Source of the DNA: Bifidobacterium breve
Lineage (GTDB): Bacteria; Bacteroidota; Bacteroidia; Chitinophagales; Chitinophagaceae
Reading direction: 5' to 3'
DNA: 5,688 bases
Assembly (NCBI GenBank): GCA_943323935.2
Contig: CALPJR020000070.1
Location: 1-5,688 of the forward strand
Shown here one piece after another: positions 1 to 5,688 of this stretch. Every line of letters begins with the position of its first letter. The stretch's first letter is position 1. Under the pieces are notes generated by a model. The model did not search any database, was not told where the DNA came from, and worked only from the letters and a program-made list of their open reading frames with translations. A program made the position numbers and the translations under genes.

Positions 1-2238
1 GATCCGATGATGGCTACTAAAAATTTACCTGCAGATGCGGTAGATAAAATTCAAGTGTACGATCGTAAGTCTGACCAAGCCATGTTCACAGGTATTGATG
101 ACGGTTCAGAAGAAACAGCGATTAATTTAAAATTGAAAAAAGACCGCAACAAATCTACTTTTGGTAAATTGAATGCGGGCGCGGGTACACCAAGTGTATT
201 TGATGCACAAGGCAATGTGAACGTAATTAATAATGAAGAACAATTTTCTGCCATTGGCGGTGCGAATAATACCAATAGACAAAATTTTTCGGGCCGAAAC
301 ATCATTAATTTTTCGGGAGGTGGCGGAGGTAGACCAGGCGCCGGCGGAGGTGTAACCGTTAATTTTAGCGGTGGTTCTGGCGAAACAGATGCCAATGCGC
401 AAGGTATTGCAGATACCTACTCTATAGGAGGCAACTATTCAAATTTATTCAACGATAAAAAAACCGAATTCAATGCCAATCTTTCTGTGAGTGATGTCAC
501 AAGAAATAATATTAGTAGTTCTTTTACACAGAACCTTACACCTGGTAATGCATTCAATAGAATTTCTAATTCTAATTCAATTGCGGGCAATAAACAACAA
601 AGTTTTGGAAGCACGATCGATCATAAAGTAAGCGACAATTTTTCATTTAGATTTACACCAAGCTTGGGTTTGCAACAAACCACTAATTATAGCGAAGACT
701 CTACACAAACCTATTTAACAAATGGCAACTTGCTTAATAGCAATACCACAGTGGCTTCTAGCGCATCCGATGCAGTCAATGCAGCAAGTACTTTGTTATT
801 GAGAAAAAAGTTTGCTAAAAAAGGACGTACACTTTCTTCTACAATCACACAAAGCTTCAATCGCTCTAATTCAACTGGGAATCAGTTTACAGAACAATTA
901 TCTTATTTAAATAATAAGCTTACGAACGATTCAATTTTAGATCAACAAAATACGCGTAAAGGAGAGAACTCAAGCTATTCTGCTAATTTAATATATACAG
1001 AACCATTGGGTAAAAAATCATTATTAGAGTTCAATACATATTTAAGTAAAAGTATTGGGTCTTCTAGCAGAAGAATTTTTGATCGTAACGACGCCACAGA
1101 TAGGTATGATTTATTGAACACGCGTTTAACCAATGAATTTAATAGTGAGTATACCTATTCTGGTGGAGGGATGAGCTATAGGTCCAATCAAAAAAAATAT
1201 AATTTCTCCACAGGAGTTTCTTTACAAAAAGCGGTGTTAGACGGCGAGAACATCAGTGCAAAAACAAAACTGAGTCAAAGTTTTCAAGACATCTTACCTA
1301 ATGCTACATTTAGATATAATTTCTCTCAAACAAAAAATTTAAATGTAGACTATCGTACATCCACAAATCAACCATCGATCACTCAATTGCAACCGGTATT
1401 GGATCAAAGCAATATTAACAGACAATCTATTGGTAATCCAGATTTGAAAAGAAGTTATGTACATAATTTAAATATTCGTTTTTTCAGTTCTAAAATTTTA
1501 GCAGGTAAAAGTTTCTTTTCTACATTGAATGCTTCTACGACCAATAACTCTATAGTTAATTACGATAGCGTTTTACCAAATAGAACCATTCTTACAAGGC
1601 CAGTCAATGTCAATGGAGCCTATAGAATCAATGGTTCTATGAATTATGGCTTTGGTATCAAAAAATTAAAATCAAGACTTAGTTTTGGCTTGAATGCTGG
1701 ATTGAACAACAATATCTCTTATGCAAATGGTATTTTAAATACCATCGTGACAAAATCTACTGGACCTAGTATGTCCTATACCTATATCGTAGATGATGTC
1801 ATTGATATCAATTTGACTGCACGTTATTCCTTCAGTCAAACATCGAATGAAGTGAATCCAACTTTGAACACCAACTTTTTAACAAAAGTTTTTGGCGCAG
1901 ACATGACCAATTACTTGCCTTTTAATATTGTATTGAATCAATCCTTTAACTATGCCATTAACACAGGTCGTGCAGAGGGATTTAATACATCAATCCCAAT
2001 TTGGAATGCAAGCTTTTCTAAATTTTTCTTAAAAAACAAGAGAGCAGAAATTAAGATGAGCGCCTTTGACTTATTGAATAAGAATATTGGTATTAACCGA
2101 AACGTATCACAGAATCAGATTGTAGACAGATCTTATAATGTAATTAGTCAGTATTTTATGTTGACTTTCACTTATAGTTTACAAAAATCTGGATTAGCTG
2201 GTGGTGCAAGAGCTGGAGGCATGATGATTAGAATGTAA
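1..2238 (+). CDS. Outer-membrane beta-barrel receptor, TonB-dependent-receptor-like (OMP_b-brl_3 type), 5'-truncated
   Basis: The gene is open from the first base (Asp-Pro precede the first Met at base 7), so that Met is internal and the true start lies upstream. The visible 745 residues begin inside a plug domain: the run around NLPADAVDKIQVYDRKSDQA, followed by FTGIDDG and INLKLKKD, is typical of Bacteroidota receptors with an N-terminal CarboxypepD_reg-like domain, of which roughly 150-200 residues plus signal peptide should be missing. A Gly-rich linker with NFSG repeats follows (about residues 95-125), then a long beta-barrel region rich in alternating aromatic and polar strands (about 135-727). 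Residues 458-483 hold the family-style P-S-I-T-Q-L-Q-P-V ... GNPDLK motif. The last predicted strand is YFMLTFTYSL (718-727), followed by an 18-residue Gly/Met/Arg tail. It should sit in the outer membrane; the substrate is unknown. It is probably co-transcribed with the GLPGLI gene downstream. The family is confident, transport activity less so because the TonB box is not visible. Confidence 0.9.
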   Translation, partial: DPMMATKNLPADAVDKIQVYDRKSDQAMFTGIDDGSEETAINLKLKKDRNKSTFGKLNAGAGTPSVFDAQGNVNVINNEEQFSAIGGANNTNRQNFSGRNIINFSGGGGGRPGAGGGVTVNFSGGSGETDANAQGIADTYSIGGNYSNLFNDKKTEFNANLSVSDVTRNNISSSFTQNLTPGNAFNRISNSNSIAGNKQQSFGSTIDHKVSDNFSFRFTPSLGLQQTTNYSEDSTQTYLTNGNLLNSNTTVASSASDAVNAASTLLLRKKFAKKGRTLSSTITQSFNRSNSTGNQFTEQLSYLNNKLTNDSILDQQNTRKGENSSYSANLIYTEPLGKKSLLEFNTYLSKSIGSSSRRIFDRNDATDRYDLLNTRLTNEFNSEYTYSGGGMSYRSNQKKYNFSTGVSLQKAVLDGENISAKTKLSQSFQDILPNATFRYNFSQTKNLNVDYRTSTNQPSITQLQPVLDQSNINRQSIGNPDLKRSYVHNLNIRFFSSKILAGKSFFSTLNASTTNNSIVNYDSVLPNRTILTRPVNVNGAYRINGSMNYGFGIKKLKSRLSFGLNAGLNNNISYANGILNTIVTKSTGPSMSYTYIVDDVIDINLTARYSFSQTSNEVNPTLNTNFLTKVFGADMTNYLPFNIVLNQSFNYAINTGRAEGFNTSIPIWNASFSKFFLKNKRAEIKMSAFDLLNKNIGINRNVSQNQIVDRSYNVISQYFMLTFTYSLQKSGLAGGARAGGMMIRM
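283..372 (+). repeat. Gly-rich linker with three NFSG repeats inside the barrel gene
   Basis: The tetrapeptide Asn-Phe-Ser-Gly is encoded three times, at 283-294, 307-318 and 361-372. Between the second and third copies lie two glycine clusters (GGGGG and GAGGG) separated by Arg-Pro. It lies between the plug remnant and the first barrel strands. Gly-rich stretches at this place are common in this receptor family, so this is probably a flexible loop or linker rather than an independent element. The three copies use differing codons, which argues against recent DNA duplication. Confidence 0.6.
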
Positions 2239-2301
2239 AATCACTTATTTTTAGAAGTGTAAATAAATTAGGATCAATTAAAATAAAGTAAATATTCATT
2301 T
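2239..2301 (+). other. Intra-operon spacer, no promoter or terminator seen
   Basis: This 63-nt AT-rich gap contains no TAnnTTTG element and no stem-loop with a T tract. The only hairpin is a 5-bp stem (CACTT 2242-2246 with AAGTG 2255-2259), too weak to stop transcription. An AGGA-like tetramer near 2269-2273 is about 28 nt from the ATG, too far for normal ribosome binding. The absence of signals supports co-transcription of the barrel and GLPGLI genes. Confidence 0.5.
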
Positions 2302-3159
2302 ATGAAAAAAATACAATTAGTATTTGGATTGTTGATTGCATTCACAAGTATAACAACAACAGCTAAGGCGCAAATGAAGGAAGGGAAAATTAGTTATGAG
2401 CGTAAGATTAACATGCATCGTAACCTGCCCGATCCTCAAATGAAGTCCATGGTGCCAGAATTTAGAACAGATAAGTTTGAATTAATTTTTAATGAGTCTG
2501 TTAGTTTATTTAGATCAGTGGTAGACGATGAAGCACCAGACCCGTTTGCCAATGCTGGCGGTGGAGGCGGTGGTGGTATGCGTATGAATTTTAGAATGCC
2601 AACTGCAAATACCTACACTGATATGGCAAAACAAATGCAATATGAAGAACGCGCATTTTTTGAAAAAGAATTTTTAATTATTGATTCATTGAAGCAATAC
2701 AAATGGAAACTATCAGAGGAAACAAAAACGATTGCAAAACAGTTGTGTAAAAAAGCAACGACCATGATTACGGCGCCTCAAATGCGTATGCGTGTTAGCA
2801 TGGGAAGAGGTGGTGAAAACAATACCGATACAACAGCGAATACTCCAAGAGCTCCAAAAGAAACTGAATTGGTGGTTTGGTATGCCGAGAATATCCCTGT
2901 GTCTTTTGGTCCAGATAATTACAGCGGCTTGCCAGGTGTGATTATGGAAATAGATCAAGACAATGGCGCAACTGTAACAACAGCTGTGGAAGTGAGTGCG
3001 AAGTATCCAAAAAAGGAATTGGTTGCACCAACTAAGGGTGACAAAATGAATAGGGTTCAGTTCCAAGAAAATATGCAGAAGTTAATGCAAGAAATGCAAA
3101 GAGGTGGAGGTATTAGAATGGGAGGTGCTACAATTAGAGTAGGAGGAAATAATAATTAA
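2302..3159 (+). CDS. GLPGLI-family secreted protein, Met/Gly-rich variant
   Basis: This 285-residue protein has a signal peptide: MKK, a hydrophobic core at residues 6-17, and a cleavage site AKA|Q after residue 23. It is therefore exported, to the periplasm or the outer surface. The family is identified by SGLPGVIMEI (208-217), preceded by VVWYAENIPVSFGPDNY (191-207) and by a CKKAT segment with Cys149, matching the usual order in GLPGLI (TIGR01200/Porph_ging) proteins. The core is interrupted or extended by unusual stretches: seven consecutive glycines (86-92) then MRMNFRM, a Met/Arg/Gly/Thr loop (about 158-186) between CKKA and WY, and a Met/Gln-then-Gly tail (about 245-285). I count 20 Met in 285 residues. 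The start is fixed by the signal peptide. It follows the barrel gene by 63 nt on the same strand and is probably its operon partner. The biochemical role of the family is not established. Confidence 0.9.
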   Translation: MKKIQLVFGLLIAFTSITTTAKAQMKEGKISYERKINMHRNLPDPQMKSMVPEFRTDKFELIFNESVSLFRSVVDDEAPDPFANAGGGGGGGMRMNFRMPTANTYTDMAKQMQYEERAFFEKEFLIIDSLKQYKWKLSEETKTIAKQLCKKATTMITAPQMRMRVSMGRGGENNTDTTANTPRAPKETELVVWYAENIPVSFGPDNYSGLPGVIMEIDQDNGATVTTAVEVSAKYPKKELVAPTKGDKMNRVQFQENMQKLMQEMQRGGGIRMGGATIRVGGNNN

Positions 3160-3183
3160 ACTCAATAGGGGTTACATAATTTT

Positions 3184-3212
3184 AAAACGGGCGCAAATAG
3201 CGCCCGTTTTTT
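3184..3212. terminator. Bidirectional intrinsic terminator between convergent genes
   Basis: There is a perfect 11-bp stem: AAAACGGGCGC (3184-3194) pairs with GCGCCCGTTTT (3200-3210) around the loop AAATA. On the plus strand six T follow the GC stem (3207-3212), giving a classic terminator 24 nt after the GLPGLI stop. On the minus strand the stem begins at the base right after the receptor's TAA stop (3213-3211) and ends in TTTT, so it can also end that transcript, though with a shorter T tract. It is the only such element in the window. Confidence 0.9.
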
Positions 3213-5286
3213 ATGGAATGATGTTCCATCTCCAACCCAATGCGAGTGTCCTATTATCTCCTAAATAATAAGCATAGGCATTGTTGCCTCGCACACTAAA
3301 GTTTTTGGTGGCCATGCTGGCATAAAATTGATCCGTCAGGTTTAAACATTGCAACCAGAACTCGTGTTTTTTCATGCTATAATTCACCCTTAGGTTCAAC
3401 ACGTCAAATCCAGTGTAGCGCGTAGCATTGATCTCGTCCATAAAATAACTAGACTGGTGTTGCCATTCAATAGATGAGCTTAAAGCGCTATTCCATTGAC
3501 TTAATACAGTCAGGTTACTAAAAAAACGAGGTGCAGCCACCATTTCTTTATTGCTAATATCTGTTCCCTTTAAAATGGTATTGACGTAAAGATGTTTTGC
3601 ATTGCTACCATTAAAATTGAATTGCAATAATTTACTAAAATTATATTTCAGCTGGTATTCTATCCCATAGTGTTTTGTTTGACCTGTATTTTGATTCAGG
3701 TTCACGCCATCTGCTTGGCGGACTGAAATTATTTCATTGCGGCCATTCAATTGGTATAAGGACCATTCGATATAACCATTGGGGATGCTTATCCAAGATC
3801 CAATTTCATAGTTTGAAAAACTTTGAGGTAATAAATAAGGCACACGAATGGCATTGTAGATTTCGGTGATTTGAGGTGGCACAAAACCATTACTAAAATT
3901 TAAATAGCCACCCCAATTGAGTTGATTGTAGGTTAAACCAATCTTAGGCGCCCAATTGGTAAATACATTATTTGCAGAGGGTGTTCCAGTAGCTAACTTA
4001 TTTTTAAATTGGTAATTAAACTGGTCATACCTCAAGGTGGCATTGACACGTAGACGATTGGTAATGGGTTGAATCCAATTTAAATAGACCGCTTTATTGT
4101 AAATGGTTGTGCTGTAGTTGGTAATCAAACTGTCAATGGCTCGCTTTGTATAACTTGTAAATTTATTGATATTGGTGTCTTTAAAAATATCAATATAGTT
4201 TGCAACTAGGCCTTGTTCTGTCGCATCCATGTAGCCACCTATTAATATTTTTGATTTTATTTTTTTTAATTGAATCTGATGCTGTAGATCAAATACGTAG
4301 GCGTCAAAACGATTTGAATTGATCTGTCCTCTAAACTTTGTTGGATTGGAACTTGCAGCAATTAAGTAAGCTGGATTTTGACCCATTGTATTGCCGCGGT
4401 ATAAAAGGTTCACTGTTGTTTTCTGTGTTGCACTCCATGCATAGGATAAGTTTTGTCTAAAACGAACCAAGTCCAATTTTCGATAGGTAAAACTTTGTTG
4501 GGTACTATAGTTTCTTGCCTGAAATTTTAAGCTGTCCACTGTGCCAGTCATCTGCCCATCATAATGGATGTATTGCAGTTGTTGATACCCCGTCCATTTT
4601 TTCTTAAAAGCAAAATCTCTTTTTAAGCTCAAGGCAGTTTTAGTATAATCGCTGTATTCAAGTTGTCCATTTTTTTGTCCAATTTGACTTAGGTAAACCG
4701 CCCATCCAGATTTCTTACCTGCTTTATTCCAAGCTAAGTCAGTTTTTAATAGGCCATTGTTATTGATATGGTTGCTAATTGAAAGATGGTTGCTTGTTGG
4801 TCTTGGTGCATGTATAAAATTCACCACCCCACCAATCGCTTCTGCACCATATAATGCAGAGGCGGGTCCCTTAATTACTTCAATTTGTTGAATGGCAGCT
4901 GTATTGATTTCAATTAATGCATTATTGCTAAACAAACCACTTGTTCTAATTGGTAATCCATCTTCTAAATAGAGGTACAATCCTTTTAAAGAAACAGGTT
5001 GCCTGATAGACATCATATGCTGTTCGTTTCCAATGGTGGGCATAAAGACCCCACTTACCTTGTTCAATAAAAAATCTATTCTTACTGCTTTGGCTTCTTG
5101 AATCTGCTGCTTACCTAATACACTAATCGCAATGGGGGATTCAATTCTTTTCTCCTTTGATTTACTGGCTGTCACAATCACTGTTTGCAAACTACTATCA
5201 AATAGTTGTATAGGTTTTACTTGGCTTAAGGCTAGAAGGGGTGTGGAAAGCGATAAAAAAAGAAAAAATCTGAAATGAATTTGCAT
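3211..5286 (-). CDS. TonB-dependent receptor, plug plus beta-barrel, substrate unknown
   Basis: This complete 691-residue outer-membrane transporter would use TonB/ExbB/ExbD energy to import a bound ligand. The signal peptide (residues 1-21, cleavage at ALS|Q) is followed by a TonB-box-like TVIVTA (35-40). The plug domain runs from about 46 to 160, with VSGVF (77-81), LYLEDGLPIRTSGLFSNNAL (105-124) and IEVIKGPASALYGAEAIGG (135-153), all typical of the family. The rest is barrel, with late motifs such as NLTDQFY. No CarboxypepD_reg domain precedes the plug, unlike many SusC-type receptors, and no SusD partner is present, so glycan uptake is not favoured. Siderophore, haem, metal, cofactor or peptide are all possible. 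The protein ends in Asn-Ile-Ile-Pro rather than the usual aromatic residue. The ATG is the first start codon after an in-frame TAG upstream and is right for the signal peptide. It is convergent with the GLPGLI gene and divergent from the peptidase gene. Confidence 0.93.
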   Translation of the reverse strand: MQIHFRFFLFLSLSTPLLALSQVKPIQLFDSSLQTVIVTASKSKEKRIESPIAISVLGKQQIQEAKAVRIDFLLNKVSGVFMPTIGNEQHMMSIRQPVSLKGLYLYLEDGLPIRTSGLFSNNALIEINTAAIQQIEVIKGPASALYGAEAIGGVVNFIHAPRPTSNHLSISNHINNNGLLKTDLAWNKAGKKSGWAVYLSQIGQKNGQLEYSDYTKTALSLKRDFAFKKKWTGYQQLQYIHYDGQMTGTVDSLKFQARNYSTQQSFTYRKLDLVRFRQNLSYAWSATQKTTVNLLYRGNTMGQNPAYLIAASSNPTKFRGQINSNRFDAYVFDLQHQIQLKKIKSKILIGGYMDATEQGLVANYIDIFKDTNINKFTSYTKRAIDSLITNYSTTIYNKAVYLNWIQPITNRLRVNATLRYDQFNYQFKNKLATGTPSANNVFTNWAPKIGLTYNQLNWGGYLNFSNGFVPPQITEIYNAIRVPYLLPQSFSNYEIGSWISIPNGYIEWSLYQLNGRNEIISVRQADGVNLNQNTGQTKHYGIEYQLKYNFSKLLQFNFNGSNAKHLYVNTILKGTDISNKEMVAAPRFFSNLTVLSQWNSALSSSIEWQHQSSYFMDEINATRYTGFDVLNLRVNYSMKKHEFWLQCLNLTDQFYASMATKNFSVRGNNAYAYYLGDNRTLALGWRWNIIP
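3213..3229. repeat. Small second inverted repeat beside the terminator
   Basis: ATGGAA (3213-3218) and TTCCAT (3224-3229) form a perfect 6-bp inverted repeat with a 5-nt loop, immediately next to the terminator stem. It lies within the last codons of the minus-strand receptor (encoding the Trp-Asn-Ile-Ile-Pro end). It may stabilise the 3' end of the receptor mRNA or be chance; a 6-bp repeat alone is weak evidence. Confidence 0.35.
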
Positions 5287-5297
5287 AGATGCAAATT
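5278..5297. promoter_or_regulatory. Perfect 9-2-9 inverted repeat over the receptor start codon (candidate operator)
   Basis: AATTTGCAT (5278-5286) and ATGCAAATT (5289-5297) are perfect reverse complements separated by AG. Outside them 5276 and 5299 also pair, with one mismatch between. The right arm covers six of the eight bases of the predicted -7 element; the left arm covers the first three codons of the receptor (Met-Gln-Ile). A dimeric repressor here would block promoter opening. In an mRNA starting further upstream, the same sequence could fold into an 8-bp stem with a UCUA loop that hides the start codon. The repressor is not identified and no gene for it is in the window. Confidence 0.55.
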
Positions 5298-5323
5298 TAG
5301 TAGTTAATTTATTCTAGATTCAA
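5292..5323 (-). promoter_or_regulatory. Predicted Bacteroidota promoter for the TonB-dependent receptor
   Basis: Read on the minus strand, TTG (5323-5321) is followed by 21 nt and then TAAATTTG (5299-5292), an exact match to the Bacteroidota -7 consensus TAnnTTTG with an accepted spacing (17-23 nt) to the -33 TTG. With transcription starting about 5 nt after the -7 box, the first base would fall at about 5287, directly beside the ATG at 5286-5284. No Shine-Dalgarno sequence is present. This predicts a leaderless or near-leaderless mRNA. The match is good, but the promoter is predicted only from sequence. Confidence 0.6.
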
Positions 5324-5361
5324 TATACCATCCAGATTTATCCATTTTAATGATTCCCGAT

Positions 5362-5688
5362 ATGAAAAAATTTACAATTGCAACCACGCTCTTTCTTTTA
5401 GTCTTCTCGACACAGGCACAAGTATTGTCTGTAAAAGAACAAGCTGCAACCATCAATGAGGTACTGGCAGATCGAATTGACAATTTGTTGCCTAAATTAA
5501 TGGATGAAGCCAAGGTAGATTGTTGGCTCATTATTTCAAGAGAATACAATGAGGACCCCATTTTAAAAACATTTTTGCCTGCAGAATGGCTTTCTGCAAG
5601 AAGGACTACGATGCTTGTTTTTTATACAGATAAAAAAAATGAGAGCATTCATAGTTATGCCATCGCAAGGTACCAGGTAGGCAAGAGC
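5362..5688 (+). CDS. Secreted M24-family peptidase (Xaa-Pro aminopeptidase-like), 3'-truncated
   Basis: The frame is open from ATG 5362 to the window edge (109 codons). It encodes a signal peptide, MKK plus a hydrophobic core, with cleavage near TQA|Q (after residue 19). The mature start carries VKEQAATINEVLADRIDNLLP, then a creatinase/prolidase-type N-terminal domain segment: VDCWLIISREYNEDPIL (52-68), LPAEWLSARRTTMLVFY (72-88) and YAIARYQVG (99-107). I recognise this order from secreted M24-type Xaa-Pro peptidases of Bacteroidota. The catalytic pita-bread domain and its metal ligands would lie beyond the window, so activity cannot be judged. A second in-frame ATG at 5350 would add only four residues (MIPD); 5362 is preferred because it gives a standard signal peptide. 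An in-frame TAA at 5305-5307 limits the start. It is divergent from the TonB-dependent receptor, and no clear TAnnTTTG promoter for it is visible in the 75-nt gap. Confidence 0.82.
   Translation, partial: MKKFTIATTLFLLVFSTQAQVLSVKEQAATINEVLADRIDNLLPKLMDEAKVDCWLIISREYNEDPILKTFLPAEWLSARRTTMLVFYTDKKNESIHSYAIARYQVGKS

Noticed and set aside
51..402. Two open frames on the minus strand opposite the start of the barrel gene (51-395 and 127-402)
   Set aside because: They are antisense to a clearly coding Gly-rich region. One is Pro-rich only because it mirrors Gly codons. No family resemblance or start signals.
2242..2259. Hairpin between the barrel and GLPGLI genes as a possible terminator
   Set aside because: The stem is only 5 bp (CACTT/AAGTG) with an 8-nt loop and no T tract after it.
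2713..3066. 117-codon open frame on the minus strand inside the GLPGLI gene
   Set aside because: It lies wholly antisense to a well-supported gene, has a His/Cys/Phe-rich composition typical of shadow frames, and shows no recognised domain.
3675..3869. 64-codon plus-strand open frame inside the receptor gene
   Set aside because: It is antisense to a confident receptor coding region, without a signal peptide, domain or promoter.
4255..4268. T-rich run in the receptor gene as a phase-variation or slippage site
   Set aside because: The run is short (about eight T), encodes ordinary Lys codons on the minus strand, and the frame is intact. AT-rich DNA gives such runs often.
5276..5283. TGAATTTG on the plus strand as a promoter for the peptidase gene
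   Set aside because: It has one mismatch to TAnnTTTG, and no TTG lies 17-23 nt upstream. It is most simply explained as the mirror of the palindrome.
5350..5361. Upstream in-frame ATG as the true start of the peptidase
   Set aside because: It adds only MIPD before a standard MKK signal peptide, and no ribosome binding site favours it. It cannot be fully excluded.
5304..5561. 85-codon minus-strand open frame at the right end
   Set aside because: It overlaps antisense to the peptidase gene, whose frame has a proper signal peptide and family motifs.

Overview
The window looks like Bacteroidota chromosome, most plausibly from a Chitinophagaceae-like lineage; the lineage is inferred from protein style, not from a database match. 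The DNA is AT-rich, intergenic spacers are short and AT-rich without clear Shine-Dalgarno sequences, and one promoter fits the Bacteroidota TTG-N(17-23)-TAnnTTTG pattern. The protein content also fits: a SusC/TonB-receptor-like beta-barrel of the OMP_b-brl_3 type, a GLPGLI-family protein, a second TonB-dependent receptor, and a secreted M24-type peptidase. All of the visible N-termini have signal peptides with cleavage just before a Gln or an equivalent position.

Layout. Positions 1-2238 (+) carry the 3' part of an outer-membrane beta-barrel receptor gene whose 5' end lies outside the window. After a 63-nt spacer with no recognisable promoter or terminator comes a complete GLPGLI-family gene (2302-3159, +), probably the second gene of the same operon. 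A strong, nearly symmetrical stem-loop (3184-3212) ends this unit. It directly abuts the stop codon of a convergent, complete TonB-dependent receptor gene (5286-3211, -), so it probably serves both strands. Divergent from that receptor, after a 75-nt spacer, begins a secreted M24-family (Xaa-Pro aminopeptidase-like) gene (5362 onward, +), cut by the window's right edge. Genes fill the window; no gap exceeds about 75 nt.

Function. The first two genes form a commonly seen Bacteroidota pair (CarboxypepD_reg-like/OMP_b-brl_3 receptor plus GLPGLI protein) whose substrate is not known. Here both partners share Gly-rich tracts and an Ile-Arg-Met tail motif, and the GLPGLI protein is unusually Met-rich. 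The second receptor is a classical plug-plus-barrel TonB-dependent transporter with unidentified substrate. A secreted peptidase beside it hints at peptide use but does not prove it.

The most interesting signal is non-coding. A perfect 9-2-9 inverted repeat (5278-5297) is centred next to the receptor's ATG and overlaps a good -7 promoter element. This suggests a leaderless or near-leaderless transcript controlled by an operator lying on the start codon. I see no CRISPR array, RNA gene, insertion sequence or clearly new multi-gene system in this window.
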